The notes under the pieces were generated by a model. That model was not told the origin of the DNA. It saw nothing but the letters and a program-made list of their open reading frames with translations, and did no database searches. The position numbers and the translations under genes are program-made. From an uncultured Planctomycetaceae bacterium (lineage in GTDB: Bacteria; Planctomycetota; Planctomycetia; Planctomycetales; Planctomycetaceae): DNA of 10,359 bases. The stretch is from contig CALJUK010000359.1 in the NCBI GenBank assembly GCA_937975745.1, positions 1 through 10,359 of the forward strand, written 5' to 3'. Positions 1-6,624 of the stretch are shown piece by piece. Numbering within the stretch: the stretch's first letter is position 1; the number at the start of each line of letters is the position of its first letter.

Positions 1-1
1 G

Positions 2-49
2 GCCAACGAGCCGCGGGCCAAGCGATTGAACCCGAAGTTTAAGGCGTGA
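2..49 (+). CDS. Possible C-terminal end of an unidentified gene (partial)
   Basis: Reading from base 2 gives 15 codons ending in TGA at 47-49, a short basic tail (ANEPRAKRLNPKFKA). Nearly every codon ends in G or C, the pattern expected of real coding DNA here. The competing frame from base 1, which stops at 40-42, lacks this bias. If real, the gene converges on nuoD, with only 7 bases between the two stop codons. The fragment is too short to identify the protein, and it could be chance. Confidence 0.3.
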   Translation, partial: ANEPRAKRLNPKFKA

Positions 50-56
50 CAAGGCA

Positions 57-1295
57 CTAGCGATCAATCTCGCCCATGACCACGTCGAGCGAACCAACAA
101 TCGAGGGGACGTCGGCAATCAGCGTTCCTGGGCACAAAGGTTCGCAAATCGACAGGTTGCAGAACGAAGAGCTCTTGGCCCGCGCGCGTAAAGGCTCACC
201 ATTGCCGTCCCCGACAACGTAAAAGCCCATCTGGCCACGGGGACATTCGGTCTCGAGGTAGACCTCGTCAACGGGGAGCTTCTGCCCCAGTTTGAAGGGG
301 ACGCGGTAGTCTCCCTCGGCCGACGAATACCGCTCGATGGCCTGACGGACCAGCAAGGCGGATTCTTCGACTTCACGCATCCGCACGAAGAAGCGGCACC
401 AGTTGTCTCCCAGACGGACTTCCGGCGGTGCCTTAGCGAATGGGGCAACCGGGATTTCGTATTTGTACCCCTCGTACATCCGCGTGTAGAGCGGGTCACC
501 GTCTCGGCGGAGATCGTGATCGACACCGCTTCCCCGCAATACGGGCCCCGTACAGCCGTAATCGATTGCCATCTCGCGGGGGAGTTCTCCCAAGGCGGCC
601 GTCCGCTTGATGAAGATCTGGTTGCGAGTCAGCAGCGTATGGTATTCGGCGATCCGCGGCGTCAACCAGTCCAGAAACATCAGGACGGCGTCAGTCCATT
701 TCAGAGTCATGTTTGGACTGCGCCCCGTCAACGCGGCCAGACCGGGCGGAATGGTGATTTGCGTCGGCAGATCGTGCGTGGCACCGCCAACCGTCAGATA
801 ACTGTAGGTCAGCCGGGCACCGCAGGCCTCTTCGAACAGGTCGAGAATGATTTCCCGTTCGCGGAAGGCATACAGGAACGGACTGAAGCTTCCCAGGTCG
901 AGACCGTAGGCCCCCATACCGACCAGGTGGCTCGCGATGCGTCCCAGTTCGGCGATGATGACCCGCAGAACCTGGGCCTTCTCGGGAACTTCCATCCCGA
1001 TCAGTTTTTCGACCGCCAATGCCAGGCCGAGGTTCATATTCATCCCGGCCAGATAGTCCATTCGGTCGGTGTAGGGAATCCACTGTGGCGGTGAAAGATT
1101 CTCGCCAATCTTTTCAGCACAGCGGTGCAGATACCCGAGATGGCAGGTCACTTCGTTGACGACTTCGCCGTCCGTCCGCAGCATCAACCGCAAGACACCG
1201 TGCGTACTGGGGTGTTGAGGCCCCATGTTAATCAGCATTTCGTCGGTACGGACGTCGAATTCGACAACCCGAGGGTCTTCAACCTGCATGCTCAT
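57..1295 (-). CDS. nuoD: NADH-quinone oxidoreductase subunit D (49 kDa-type)
   Basis: NuoD is a peripheral-arm subunit of respiratory complex I. With NuoB it forms the pocket where quinone is reduced at the cytoplasmic face of the membrane. The 412-residue product is of normal length for a free-standing NuoD and is not fused to NuoC as in E. coli. Visible family motifs are GPQHPSTHG (25-33), whose His lies at the quinone site, GYLHRCAEK (54-62), TDRMDYL (76-82, with the quinone-site Tyr), CPRGQ (351-355) and the C-terminal GSLDVVMGEIDR. The ATG at 1295 is followed two codons later by a second ATG, and no strong Shine-Dalgarno site is visible. It lies 72 bases after nuoC and ends the visible cluster. 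Oddities: Cys59 replaces the usual Gly of HRG, and Cys also occurs at 351, 379, 384 and 388. Confidence 0.98.
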   Translation of the reverse strand: MSMQVEDPRVVEFDVRTDEMLINMGPQHPSTHGVLRLMLRTDGEVVNEVTCHLGYLHRCAEKIGENLSPPQWIPYTDRMDYLAGMNMNLGLALAVEKLIGMEVPEKAQVLRVIIAELGRIASHLVGMGAYGLDLGSFSPFLYAFREREIILDLFEEACGARLTYSYLTVGGATHDLPTQITIPPGLAALTGRSPNMTLKWTDAVLMFLDWLTPRIAEYHTLLTRNQIFIKRTAALGELPREMAIDYGCTGPVLRGSGVDHDLRRDGDPLYTRMYEGYKYEIPVAPFAKAPPEVRLGDNWCRFFVRMREVEESALLVRQAIERYSSAEGDYRVPFKLGQKLPVDEVYLETECPRGQMGFYVVGDGNGEPLRARAKSSSFCNLSICEPLCPGTLIADVPSIVGSLDVVMGEIDR

Positions 1296-1367
1296 TTTCA
1301 GTCGTCCAGACGATGACAGTAAAACAGGCGGTGTTGCGTGGAGCGGAACAATGACCTGGAGTGGGCG

Positions 1368-1901
1368 TTACTTGCCGCGGATTCCGTGGTATTCCAGCGG
1401 GAACTCATAATCTTTGCGAAGCGGATGCCCGACCCAGTCCTCGGGGCACAAGATTCGGCGAAGATTCGGGTGACCTGTGAACTGAATTCCCACCAGATCG
1501 TAGGCTTCCCGTTCGTGCCAGTCGGCAATCGCCCAGACGGAGGCCACCGAGGGGACTTCCGGCAGCTGGCCCTGCTCGTCGTTCTGCCAGCGAGGAAGCT
1601 TCACTTTCACGGTCAGCCAATGCTTGTGCGTGTAGCTATAGAGGTGGTAGACGACTTCCACGTGCGGCTCGTAGGGAAACTTGGCCGCCTTCTTCGGATC
1701 GGGCTGGAGATAGTCCACACCGCAGAGATTGTTGAGCGCGTCGAACAGCAGATCGGGATGCGACTTCAGATGCCGGGAGACGTCGACAATCGATGCCGCC
1801 GCGACTTCGATCCAGGGATCCACCGACTCGGTATGCAATGCCAGAATGACCTCGCTGCCGAAGCGATCGACCAACGCCTGGTGAATCTGCTGGATGTCCA
1901 T
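1368..1901 (-). CDS. nuoC: NADH-quinone oxidoreductase subunit C (30 kDa-type)
   Basis: NuoC is a peripheral-arm subunit of complex I that packs against NuoD. From the chosen ATG the protein has 177 residues. The diagnostic stretch is in the C-terminal half: VPSVASVWAIADWHEREAYD (116-135), then GIQFTGHPNLRRIL (138-151) and GHPLRKDYEFP (158-168), matching the family signature almost residue for residue. HVEVVYHLYS (80-89) is the central beta-strand region. The ATG at 1899-1901 has AGAGGA about 10 bases upstream. The same frame opens further to a TTG at 1923-1925 that would add eight residues (MPAEDTPT), but that start lacks a better ribosome site. It lies 72 bases after nuoA and 72 bases before nuoD, so one transcript is likely. 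Confidence 0.97.
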   Translation of the reverse strand: MDIQQIHQALVDRFGSEVILALHTESVDPWIEVAAASIVDVSRHLKSHPDLLFDALNNLCGVDYLQPDPKKAAKFPYEPHVEVVYHLYSYTHKHWLTVKVKLPRWQNDEQGQLPEVPSVASVWAIADWHEREAYDLVGIQFTGHPNLRRILCPEDWVGHPLRKDYEFPLEYHGIRGK

Positions 1902-1973
1902 CGTTGGGGTGTCCTCTGCAGGCAATTCTCATTCGCCATCAGGCGACAGTCTTTACGGATCCAAGTTGAATCA

Positions 1974-2555
1974 TTAGCTGGGTGCGACTGGCTGCGGCTG
2001 CTTGCCGGTCTCCCGGGCGAACCGGGCGGCACGGGCTGTTTCGGCATTGGCTTTGGCGCGAGCAGCGACGGCACGAACCCAGTCCAGATCGCCACGCTTC
2101 CAGACGTAAGCAAAGCCGACCAGCAACACTCCGAAGAACACCAGGATGTCCGACAGACCAGTAAAGGCCAGTTCGCGAGCGGCATCAACCGAGACGACAT
2201 TTTCGATCGCCAGGTCGGCCGAAGGAGAATTCAGCAAGCGGGCAGAGATTTCCTGCCGGGCGGGTTGCGACAGATTCGGGTCCATCAATTGCGTCGCCGA
2301 GCCGTAAACCGTGGCCCACGGGAAGAAGAACGCGACTTCCACGTCGAAAATGATGAACAGCAGCGCGACCACGTAGAACCGCAGGTCGAACTGTACGAAG
2401 CTGCTGCCGATCGTCGGCTCGCCACATTCGTAGATCGCTTTTTTCTCTGGATTCGGAAGGTTCGGACGGACAAACTTGCCGATCAGCAATGGCACCATCA
2501 GGAAGCCAATTGCCAGAACCGTGAAAATCAGGAAATGGCCTACGACATCGATCAT
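1974..2555 (-). CDS. nuoA: NADH-quinone oxidoreductase subunit A
   Basis: NuoA is a small membrane subunit of complex I at the junction between the quinone site and the proton-pumping arm. The core signature is YECGEPTIGSSF (42-53), followed by LRFYVVALLFIIFDVEVAFF (58-77) and PWA. Three membrane helices are visible at about 5-25, 60-80 and 133-152. At 193 residues it is longer than the usual 120-150. About 45 extra residues (85-130) sit between helices 2 and 3, and an Ala/Arg-rich tail follows KRGDLDWV (153-160). The ATG is preceded by AAGGCAG at suitable spacing. Upstream is the DUF2203 gene, and downstream is nuoC rather than the usual nuoB. Confidence 0.96.
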   Translation of the reverse strand: MIDVVGHFLIFTVLAIGFLMVPLLIGKFVRPNLPNPEKKAIYECGEPTIGSSFVQFDLRFYVVALLFIIFDVEVAFFFPWATVYGSATQLMDPNLSQPARQEISARLLNSPSADLAIENVVSVDAARELAFTGLSDILVFFGVLLVGFAYVWKRGDLDWVRAVAARAKANAETARAARFARETGKQPQPVAPS

Positions 2556-2618
2556 GCTTCGACTGCCTTAATCCTTATGGACGCCGTTCGAGTTTCCGCT
2601 GTCAAAAATCCAGGATCG

Positions 2619-2643
2619 CCACTGGCTCACCCCCACTGGCTCA
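2619..2643. repeat. Short tandem direct repeat between DUF2203 gene and nuoA
   Basis: CCACTGGCTCA occurs twice (2619-2629 and 2633-2643), with a period of 14 bases, in the 207-base spacer between the DUF2203 stop and the nuoA start. The rest of that spacer shows no convincing gene. A 49-codon frame on the minus strand (start 2717, stop 2568) exists but looks random. Confidence 0.5.
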
Positions 2644-2762
2644 GTTGACGAACAAATCTGCCGCGAAAAGCCGTCCACGACAGTTCGGCGTTGGCCCACC
2701 CCATCGCCCCCGCCCATGCTGAGTTGCACAGCGAGGACGCCTTGAAGGCTACTGAGGTCGAC

Positions 2763-3230
2763 TTACTCCACGGTCGCGTCCGGTTTATCGGACTTCGAGG
2801 TCGACAGCAAGGCCTGCCGTCCCTGGAAGCCCGCATCCACCTCATGCCAGTAGCCAATTTCTGGCTCACCCAGTTTCCAGCAGAGGCAGACTTCCCGCTC
2901 TTGCATCAGTCCAGGGAAGTCAACCAGCCCGATCGCCGGGTCCTTCAGTTCGGCCCCCAAGGCCGCGAGCTCGTCCACATATTCCGACAGCTTGGCGGCG
3001 TCCTTCTCGAGTTCTTTTTCGATCTGTTCCAACTCTTCGCTGTACGGTGTCTGCTCGTCGGCAGTTCCCGACCCCGGAGCCTTGCGGATCCGAGCCAGAC
3101 GGTCCTGACGTTCGCTGATATCTGCGTAGTTGCGGACGATGTCTTCCACAATCGCACGAACCAACGGCAACGTCTGGTTTGCCTGGGCTGGCGTGAAATA
3201 TTTTTTTTCGGTATTCGCGGCAGAATTCAT
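2763..3230 (-). CDS. DUF2203 family protein
   Basis: The function of this family is unknown. The 155-residue protein matches DUF2203 by its N-terminal YFTPAQANQTLPLVRAIVED (11-30), a charged helix that is probably coiled coil (about 60-95), GAELKDPAIGLVDFP (92-106), LCWKLGE (116-122) and the terminal YWHEVDAGFQGR (127-138), a hallmark of the family. The tail after 139 is variable. There is no signal peptide or membrane segment, so it is probably cytoplasmic. It lies between nuoI and nuoA on the same strand, which suggests co-transcription with complex I genes but does not prove a role there. The ATG at 3230 has GGGG about 9 bases upstream. Codons 8-10 contain a run of eight A (3201-3208), and an open overlapping frame runs into this run from upstream. 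Confidence 0.92.
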   Translation of the reverse strand: MNSAANTEKKYFTPAQANQTLPLVRAIVEDIVRNYADISERQDRLARIRKAPGSGTADEQTPYSEELEQIEKELEKDAAKLSEYVDELAALGAELKDPAIGLVDFPGLMQEREVCLCWKLGEPEIGYWHEVDAGFQGRQALLSTSKSDKPDATVE

Positions 3231-3351
3231 TGGTCTTGCCCCACAGCAGGTCTTTCCCGAGCGTTCCTGACCACTCTTCTGCCAATTGGCACTTCTCGCA
3301 GCCCCAATTGGAACAAGTCCATTCCGGCTGCCCCGTTTTGCCCCACCTCAT
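3202..3351 (-). other. Cys-rich overlapping reading frame leading into the DUF2203 gene (speculative)
   Basis: From an ATG at 3349-3351, 30 bases after the nuoI stop, a frame reads through the nuoI-DUF2203 spacer and meets the DUF2203 frame at the A8 run. It contains TCSNWGCEKCQLAEEW, a closely spaced Cys pattern (C..../C..C) reminiscent of small metal-binding modules, and a later Cys (NEFCREYRKK). A shift on the A run would join it to YFTPAQANQ of DUF2203. Third-position GC is intermediate, so coding status is doubtful. It could be a chance open frame, a short leader peptide, or a lost N-terminal extension. Confidence 0.18.
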
Positions 3352-3380
3352 ACCCCCCCAACGCCGTCGACAACGGGAGG

Positions 3381-3926
3381 TTATTCGGGGGAAAACTCGA
3401 ACGGGCTGGGTTCACCTTTCACCCAGACAGGCTCGTACACGACTTTCGATTCAGCGACAGCAATCGGGTTGAGCGTGGTCTGCCCCCACGCCACTTCCAG
3501 GGGAAGCTTCGCGTAGTCGACAACGCATCCATCACGGCTGTAGCAGCTCAGGTCGTGGTTCGAACCCATGAAAATGCAATCCACCGGACAAGGCTCGACA
3601 CACAACGCGCAGAACATGCACTTGGTGTAGTCAACGGCGAAGCCATCGACGCGAAAACCTTTCCCGACGGGACTTTTCTCTTTGGAGATATAAATACAGT
3701 CGACCGGGCAGGCGGCGGCACATTTCTCGCAGCCGATGCAGGTGGTCAGATCGAAGCGGTGAAACCCACGGTACCGAGCCTTCACCGGAACGGGCGTCTC
3801 GGGATATTCGTAGATTTGAGCGAAAGCGCGGCGGTTGTACGTCTTGCCCATCGTAAACAGCGTGACCCACATGCCGGAGATCACGGTCCAGACGACAACC
3901 CAGACGTTTCTCAGCCATTGCAGCAT
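3381..3926 (-). CDS. nuoI: NADH-quinone oxidoreductase subunit I (two [4Fe-4S] ferredoxin-like)
   Basis: NuoI carries the two [4Fe-4S] clusters that pass electrons along the peripheral arm of complex I towards the NuoB cluster. The 181-residue protein has the two expected cluster motifs: Cys63, 66, 69, 73 in CIGCEKCAAACPVDCI and Cys103, 106, 109, 113 in CMFCALCVEPCPVDCI. The hydrophobic N-terminus (about 4-26) is the amphipathic anchor typical of the subunit, and RYRGFHRFD just before the first motif is also typical. The ATG at 3926 is preceded by GGAA with a 7-base gap. It is the first gene of the cluster in transcription order, downstream of a promoter-like site at 4096-4123. Its usual partner nuoH is not adjacent, because a trpD-like gene lies upstream. 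Confidence 0.97.
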   Translation of the reverse strand: MLQWLRNVWVVVWTVISGMWVTLFTMGKTYNRRAFAQIYEYPETPVPVKARYRGFHRFDLTTCIGCEKCAAACPVDCIYISKEKSPVGKGFRVDGFAVDYTKCMFCALCVEPCPVDCIFMGSNHDLSCYSRDGCVVDYAKLPLEVAWGQTTLNPIAVAESKVVYEPVWVKGEPSPFEFSPE

Positions 3927-4235
3927 TGTTCGGTTCCAAACTCGTGCCCTGGCGGGCTTTGGCGTTCAGGAGGAGAAGTACTTGTTCTCGTGCTGGTTCC
4001 GCAATTTCCAGCCCGTAGAGCTTTGTCCGCTGCAACACTCAGTGGGCCAAACGCTCGCAAACGCTCGTCCAACAGTTGCGACTCCCTACGGCTGAATTAT
4101 AGGTATGGGTCTCGTGAACGCAAGAGAACGGGACCGATGTCATTCTGCCATTTCGACTTCGATCCGTGTTACACGATTCATGAGCACATAAGTCGTACCG
4201 AAATCGCCACGCGACGGCCGGACCAAGCCACAGTC
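3927..4235. other. Spacer between trpD-like gene and nuoI
   Basis: About 310 bases contain no convincing gene. A GTG-started frame from 4038 overlaps the nuoI start out of phase and shows no recognisable protein. The spacer holds the promoter-like site at 4096-4123, a 10-base tandem repeat (AAACGCTCG twice at about 4049-4067) that would lie in the nuoI leader, and a perfect small palindrome CGTGT-T-ACACG at 4165-4175. Confidence 0.6.
4096..4123 (-). promoter_or_regulatory. Predicted sigma-70 type promoter for the nuoI-nuoD cluster
   Basis: On the minus strand TTGCGT (4123-4118), a 16-base spacer and a perfect TATAAT (4101-4096) are correctly ordered upstream of nuoI. The -35 matches consensus at only three positions. 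Transcription starting near 4089 would give a leader of about 160 bases before the nuoI ATG. The palindrome at 4165-4175 lies about 80 bases upstream of the inferred start and could bind a regulator. Confidence 0.42.
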
Positions 4236-5273
4236 CTACCCCACGGTCTTCGCCAAGGTGGCCGACAGGCGGCTGAGTTTCTCCAGCGTTTCGGTCACGT
4301 AGCCGGAGTCCAATGCCGACTGGACACTCCGGGCGGCTTCCTTCGGGTCGGTGAATCGTTCCGAGGCAATCAGCGCAGCGGCCGCATTGGCGACCACGAT
4401 ATCCCGGCAGGGACCGGCCTCACCCCGGAAGACGTCCATCAGGCGGGCGGCACTGTCGTCGGCCGAACTCGCACGGATATCGTCGACGTCACATTCGTCC
4501 AAGCCGAATGACGCCGCCGTCCACACAGACTCGGTCAAACCTCCCGCTCGAACGTCGATCACCAGTGTCTGGCCCCACAGGCTGACTTCATCCAGGCGAT
4601 TGTCGCCACAAACCACCAGGGCGTGCTTAGTCCCCAGTTGCTGTAATGCCGAGGCCAACTTCCGGGCCAACACATCACTCCCCGTCCCGATGACCTGAAA
4701 GCCGGCTTCCGCGGGATTGGTCAAAGGACCAAGTAAATTGAAAATTGTACGGAATTCCAGCTGTCGACGGACCGGGGCGGCGTGCTTCATGGCGGAATGG
4801 AGCAGGGGGGCGAAGCAGAACCCGATGCCGACTTCGTCGATGCAGCGGGCCACTTGCTTGGGCGAAAGTTCAATCTGCACGCCCAACTCGCGCAAGACAT
4901 CGGCCGATCCACTGGAACTGGAGACGCTCCGATTGCCGTGCTTGGCCACCGGGACACCCATCGCCGCCGTGAGCAGTGCCGCTGCCGTCCTGATATTGAT
5001 TGTGTGCACCCGGTCTCCGGTCGTTCCACAGAGCTCAATCAGACCGGTCCGGTCAGTCGGAATCTTGGTCGAGCGTTCCCGCATGGCAGTGGCGGCGCCG
5101 ACGATTTCCGAGACGGCTTCCCCCTTGAAATACCACGCGGTCAAGAGCGCGGCGATGTCGACCTCGCTACATTGGCCGTCCATGATGGCGGCGATCGCGG
5201 AGTGGGCTTCTTCCACCGTCGCATCCTGGCCGGCAGCGGCCTGGTTGATCACTTTCCGGATCGATTCGTGCAT
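4236..5273 (-). CDS. trpD: Anthranilate phosphoribosyltransferase-like protein (TrpD family)
   Basis: TrpD joins anthranilate to PRPP, the second step of tryptophan synthesis from chorismate. The chosen ATG at 5273 has GGAAGA six bases upstream and gives 345 residues, the normal length. An upstream in-frame ATG at 5312 would add 13 residues of poor similarity. Conserved elements are KHGNRSVSSSSGSADVL (111-127), FAPLLHSAMKHAAPVRRQL (154-172, including the anthranilate-contacting Arg), RTIFNLLGPLTNPA (175-188) and the metal-binding LDEVS (227-231). The PRPP loop reads GTTGDRVHTINIRT (83-96), whereas the family usually has GTGGD and NIST, so a Gly becomes Thr and the phosphate-contacting Ser becomes Arg (95). 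No other trp gene is adjacent. TrpD may remain its function, but a changed activity is possible. It is transcribed divergently from the broken nucleoside hydrolase. Confidence 0.9.
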   Translation of the reverse strand: MHESIRKVINQAAAGQDATVEEAHSAIAAIMDGQCSEVDIAALLTAWYFKGEAVSEIVGAATAMRERSTKIPTDRTGLIELCGTTGDRVHTINIRTAAALLTAAMGVPVAKHGNRSVSSSSGSADVLRELGVQIELSPKQVARCIDEVGIGFCFAPLLHSAMKHAAPVRRQLEFRTIFNLLGPLTNPAEAGFQVIGTGSDVLARKLASALQQLGTKHALVVCGDNRLDEVSLWGQTLVIDVRAGGLTESVWTAASFGLDECDVDDIRASSADDSAARLMDVFRGEAGPCRDIVVANAAAALIASERFTDPKEAARSVQSALDSGYVTETLEKLSRLSATLAKTVG

Positions 5274-5337
5274 AAGTTTCTTCCACTGGCGGAGACACGT
5301 CGATTCGTCCATCAGGCCGGGACAATCCTCCGCCTGA

Positions 5338-5367
5338 TTGACGCACGCGATGTTTGACCCGTATCAT
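5338..5367 (+). promoter_or_regulatory. Predicted promoter upstream of the nucleoside hydrolase pseudogene
   Basis: TTGACG (5338-5343), an 18-base spacer and TATCAT (5362-5367) each match the sigma-70 hexamers at five of six positions. The site lies in the divergent spacer about 80 bases upstream of the likely hydrolase start. It is a pattern match only. Confidence 0.33.
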
Positions 5368-5449
5368 GCGCCAATCGGGAGTCGCATGGAAGTCGAGCGG
5401 CAGTCACAGAATACCGTGGCTGTCCACTGCAAAAGCGGGGCTGGAACAC

Positions 5450-6384
5450 TTGGCACAAAAAGTGATCATCGACGCAGACCCGGGCATCGGCGATGCTTTG
5501 GCGATCGTCACAGCGCTGCTTGACCCGGAACTCGATGTGCTGGCGATCACATCGTGCGCTGGACGAGTCTCGGAGGAGGGCGCCCACCGGCATATCCACC
5601 TAAACGCCCCCGCATCGGAGCTTCGCAGGCTCCGCTTCCAGCCATTCACGGCGATCCGGCCAACACGGGTGTCAATCCGACCCTCTTCAATGGTCCAAAT
5701 GGCCTAGGCGACTTCGAAGTTCCCGTCGCCGAATTGCATCGCCAGTACGATGCTTCCAAGCTGCTGCTCGAACTGGTGCGTACCTATCCCGACGAAATTC
5801 GGTTGATCACACTCGGCCCGCTGACGAATTTGGCAGGGGCAATGGAGAAGGCGCCCGAGTTCGTGGGACTGCTGAACGGTCTGTACTGCATGGGTGGCTC
5901 GCTGACCTACGGTGGCGACGCAACAGCCGCTGCCGAGTTCAACATATTTGCCGACCCGCAAGCGGCACGGATGGTTCTCCGCTCGGCCGCAACCAAGACG
6001 CTGATCCCGCTGGACATCACCACGCGGGTGGTGATGACCTACGAGGAGTTCAGCCGATTGCCGATTCCGCCCCATCTGCCGATTCATCGGTTGCTGACCC
6101 AATCGATCCCGTTCGCATTTCGGGCGCAACACGAATTCCTGGGAACCGAAGGGCTCCCGTTACCAGAAGTCGTCGCAATTGCCGCCGTCTCTCAGCCTCG
6201 GCTGTTTGAACAGCAGGGAGCCTGCCTGGACGTCGAGACCAGCGGCGAGTTGACCACCGGTATGACGGTCGTCGATCACCGGCGGATTGGCCAGTGGAAG
6301 TCGAATATCGAGGTCCTTACCGACGTCGATGAGCGAGGGGTTCTGGACTACCTCGCGAATGTACTGCGACAGTTTTCCGCGTGA
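5450..6384 (+). pseudogene. Nucleoside hydrolase (IunH/RihA family), frameshifted
   Basis: Intact members hydrolyse the N-glycosidic bond of ribonucleosides using a Ca2+ bound by Asp residues. The N-terminal part reads from a TTG at 5450 (MAQKVIIDADPGIGDALAIV) through ITSCAGRVSEEGAHRHIHLN. The remaining 259 residues continue in another frame from about 5605 (RPRIGASQAPLPAIHGD) to the stop at 6384. They include GLGDFEVP, TLGPLTNLAGA, AAEFNIFADP and TLIPLDITT. Each piece aligns with the family, but together they lack about eight residues, consistent with one out-of-frame deletion near 5600-5611. By comparison with the Crithidia enzyme, DPGIDD is DPGIGD (Asp14 to Gly), the His-Asp pair (241/242) is Pro-Glu, and Asn160 is Asp, all consistent with decay. 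A one-base error in the C5 run (5607-5611) could explain the frame, but not those substitutions. Confidence 0.85.
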
Positions 6385-6406
6385 ACCGGCAAACTTCCGC
6401 GTGAAC
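6375..6406. repeat. Direct repeat spanning the hydrolase stop codon
   Basis: TTCCGCGTGAAC occurs at 6375-6386 and again at 6395-6406, a 20-base period. The TGA stop (6382-6384) lies within the first copy. It looks like a local duplication. Confidence 0.5.
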
Positions 6407-6587
6407 GGGCCAAGGCGACTGGCGGGTGATCGGCTCGCCGGCCATTTTTCGGCCGCGATCCGCTCGACGCGGCACACGGGACGGGAGGGAGCTCCGGGGC
6501 AGGGCAATGCCAGGAAGACCGCCGACCTCTCCCCTGTTCTTGCTCCGCAACCTCACCCCAAGGGGACATTCGCGTCGCGGCACAGGA

Positions 6588-6610
6588 CGACGAAGTGAGT
6601 TCTTCGTCGG
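6588..6610 (-). terminator. Stem-loop after the serine protease gene
   Basis: CGACGAAG (6588-6595) pairs perfectly with CTTCGTCG (6603-6610) around a 7-base loop, beginning 14 bases beyond the protease stop codon. No T-tract follows on either strand, so it may be a processing or stability hairpin rather than an intrinsic terminator. The remainder of the 6385-6624 convergent spacer is GC-rich and shows no gene. A second weak GGCC/GGCC hairpin lies near 6440. Confidence 0.32.
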
Positions 6611-6624
6611 CAAGTGCCCTTTCG

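Noticed and set aside
1902..1925. Upstream TTG start for nuoC adding eight residues
   Set aside because: The internal ATG at 1901 has a better-placed AGAGGA and matches the usual beginning of the family.
1338..2648. 436-codon plus-strand open frame opposite nuoC and nuoA
   Set aside because: It is antisense to two clearly identified genes, has no recognisable domain, and is explained by the GC-rich third codon positions of the real genes.
2691..4511. 606-codon plus-strand open frame opposite DUF2203, nuoI and part of the trpD-like gene
   Set aside because: It crosses three genes and two spacers on the other strand without family motifs, so it is an artefact of codon bias despite its length.
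5274..5312. Upstream ATG start for the trpD-like gene
   Set aside because: The 13 extra residues have no counterpart in the family, and the ATG at 5273 has a clear GGAAGA ribosome site.
4717..5357. Overlapping plus-strand frames opposite the trpD-like gene
   Set aside because: They mirror the trpD codons, and the minus-strand protein has unambiguous family motifs.
5600..5613. Programmed -1 frameshift in the nucleoside hydrolase
   Set aside because: The C5 run is not a good slippery heptamer in the required phase, residues are missing at the junction, and catalytic residues are also lost, so decay is the simpler explanation.
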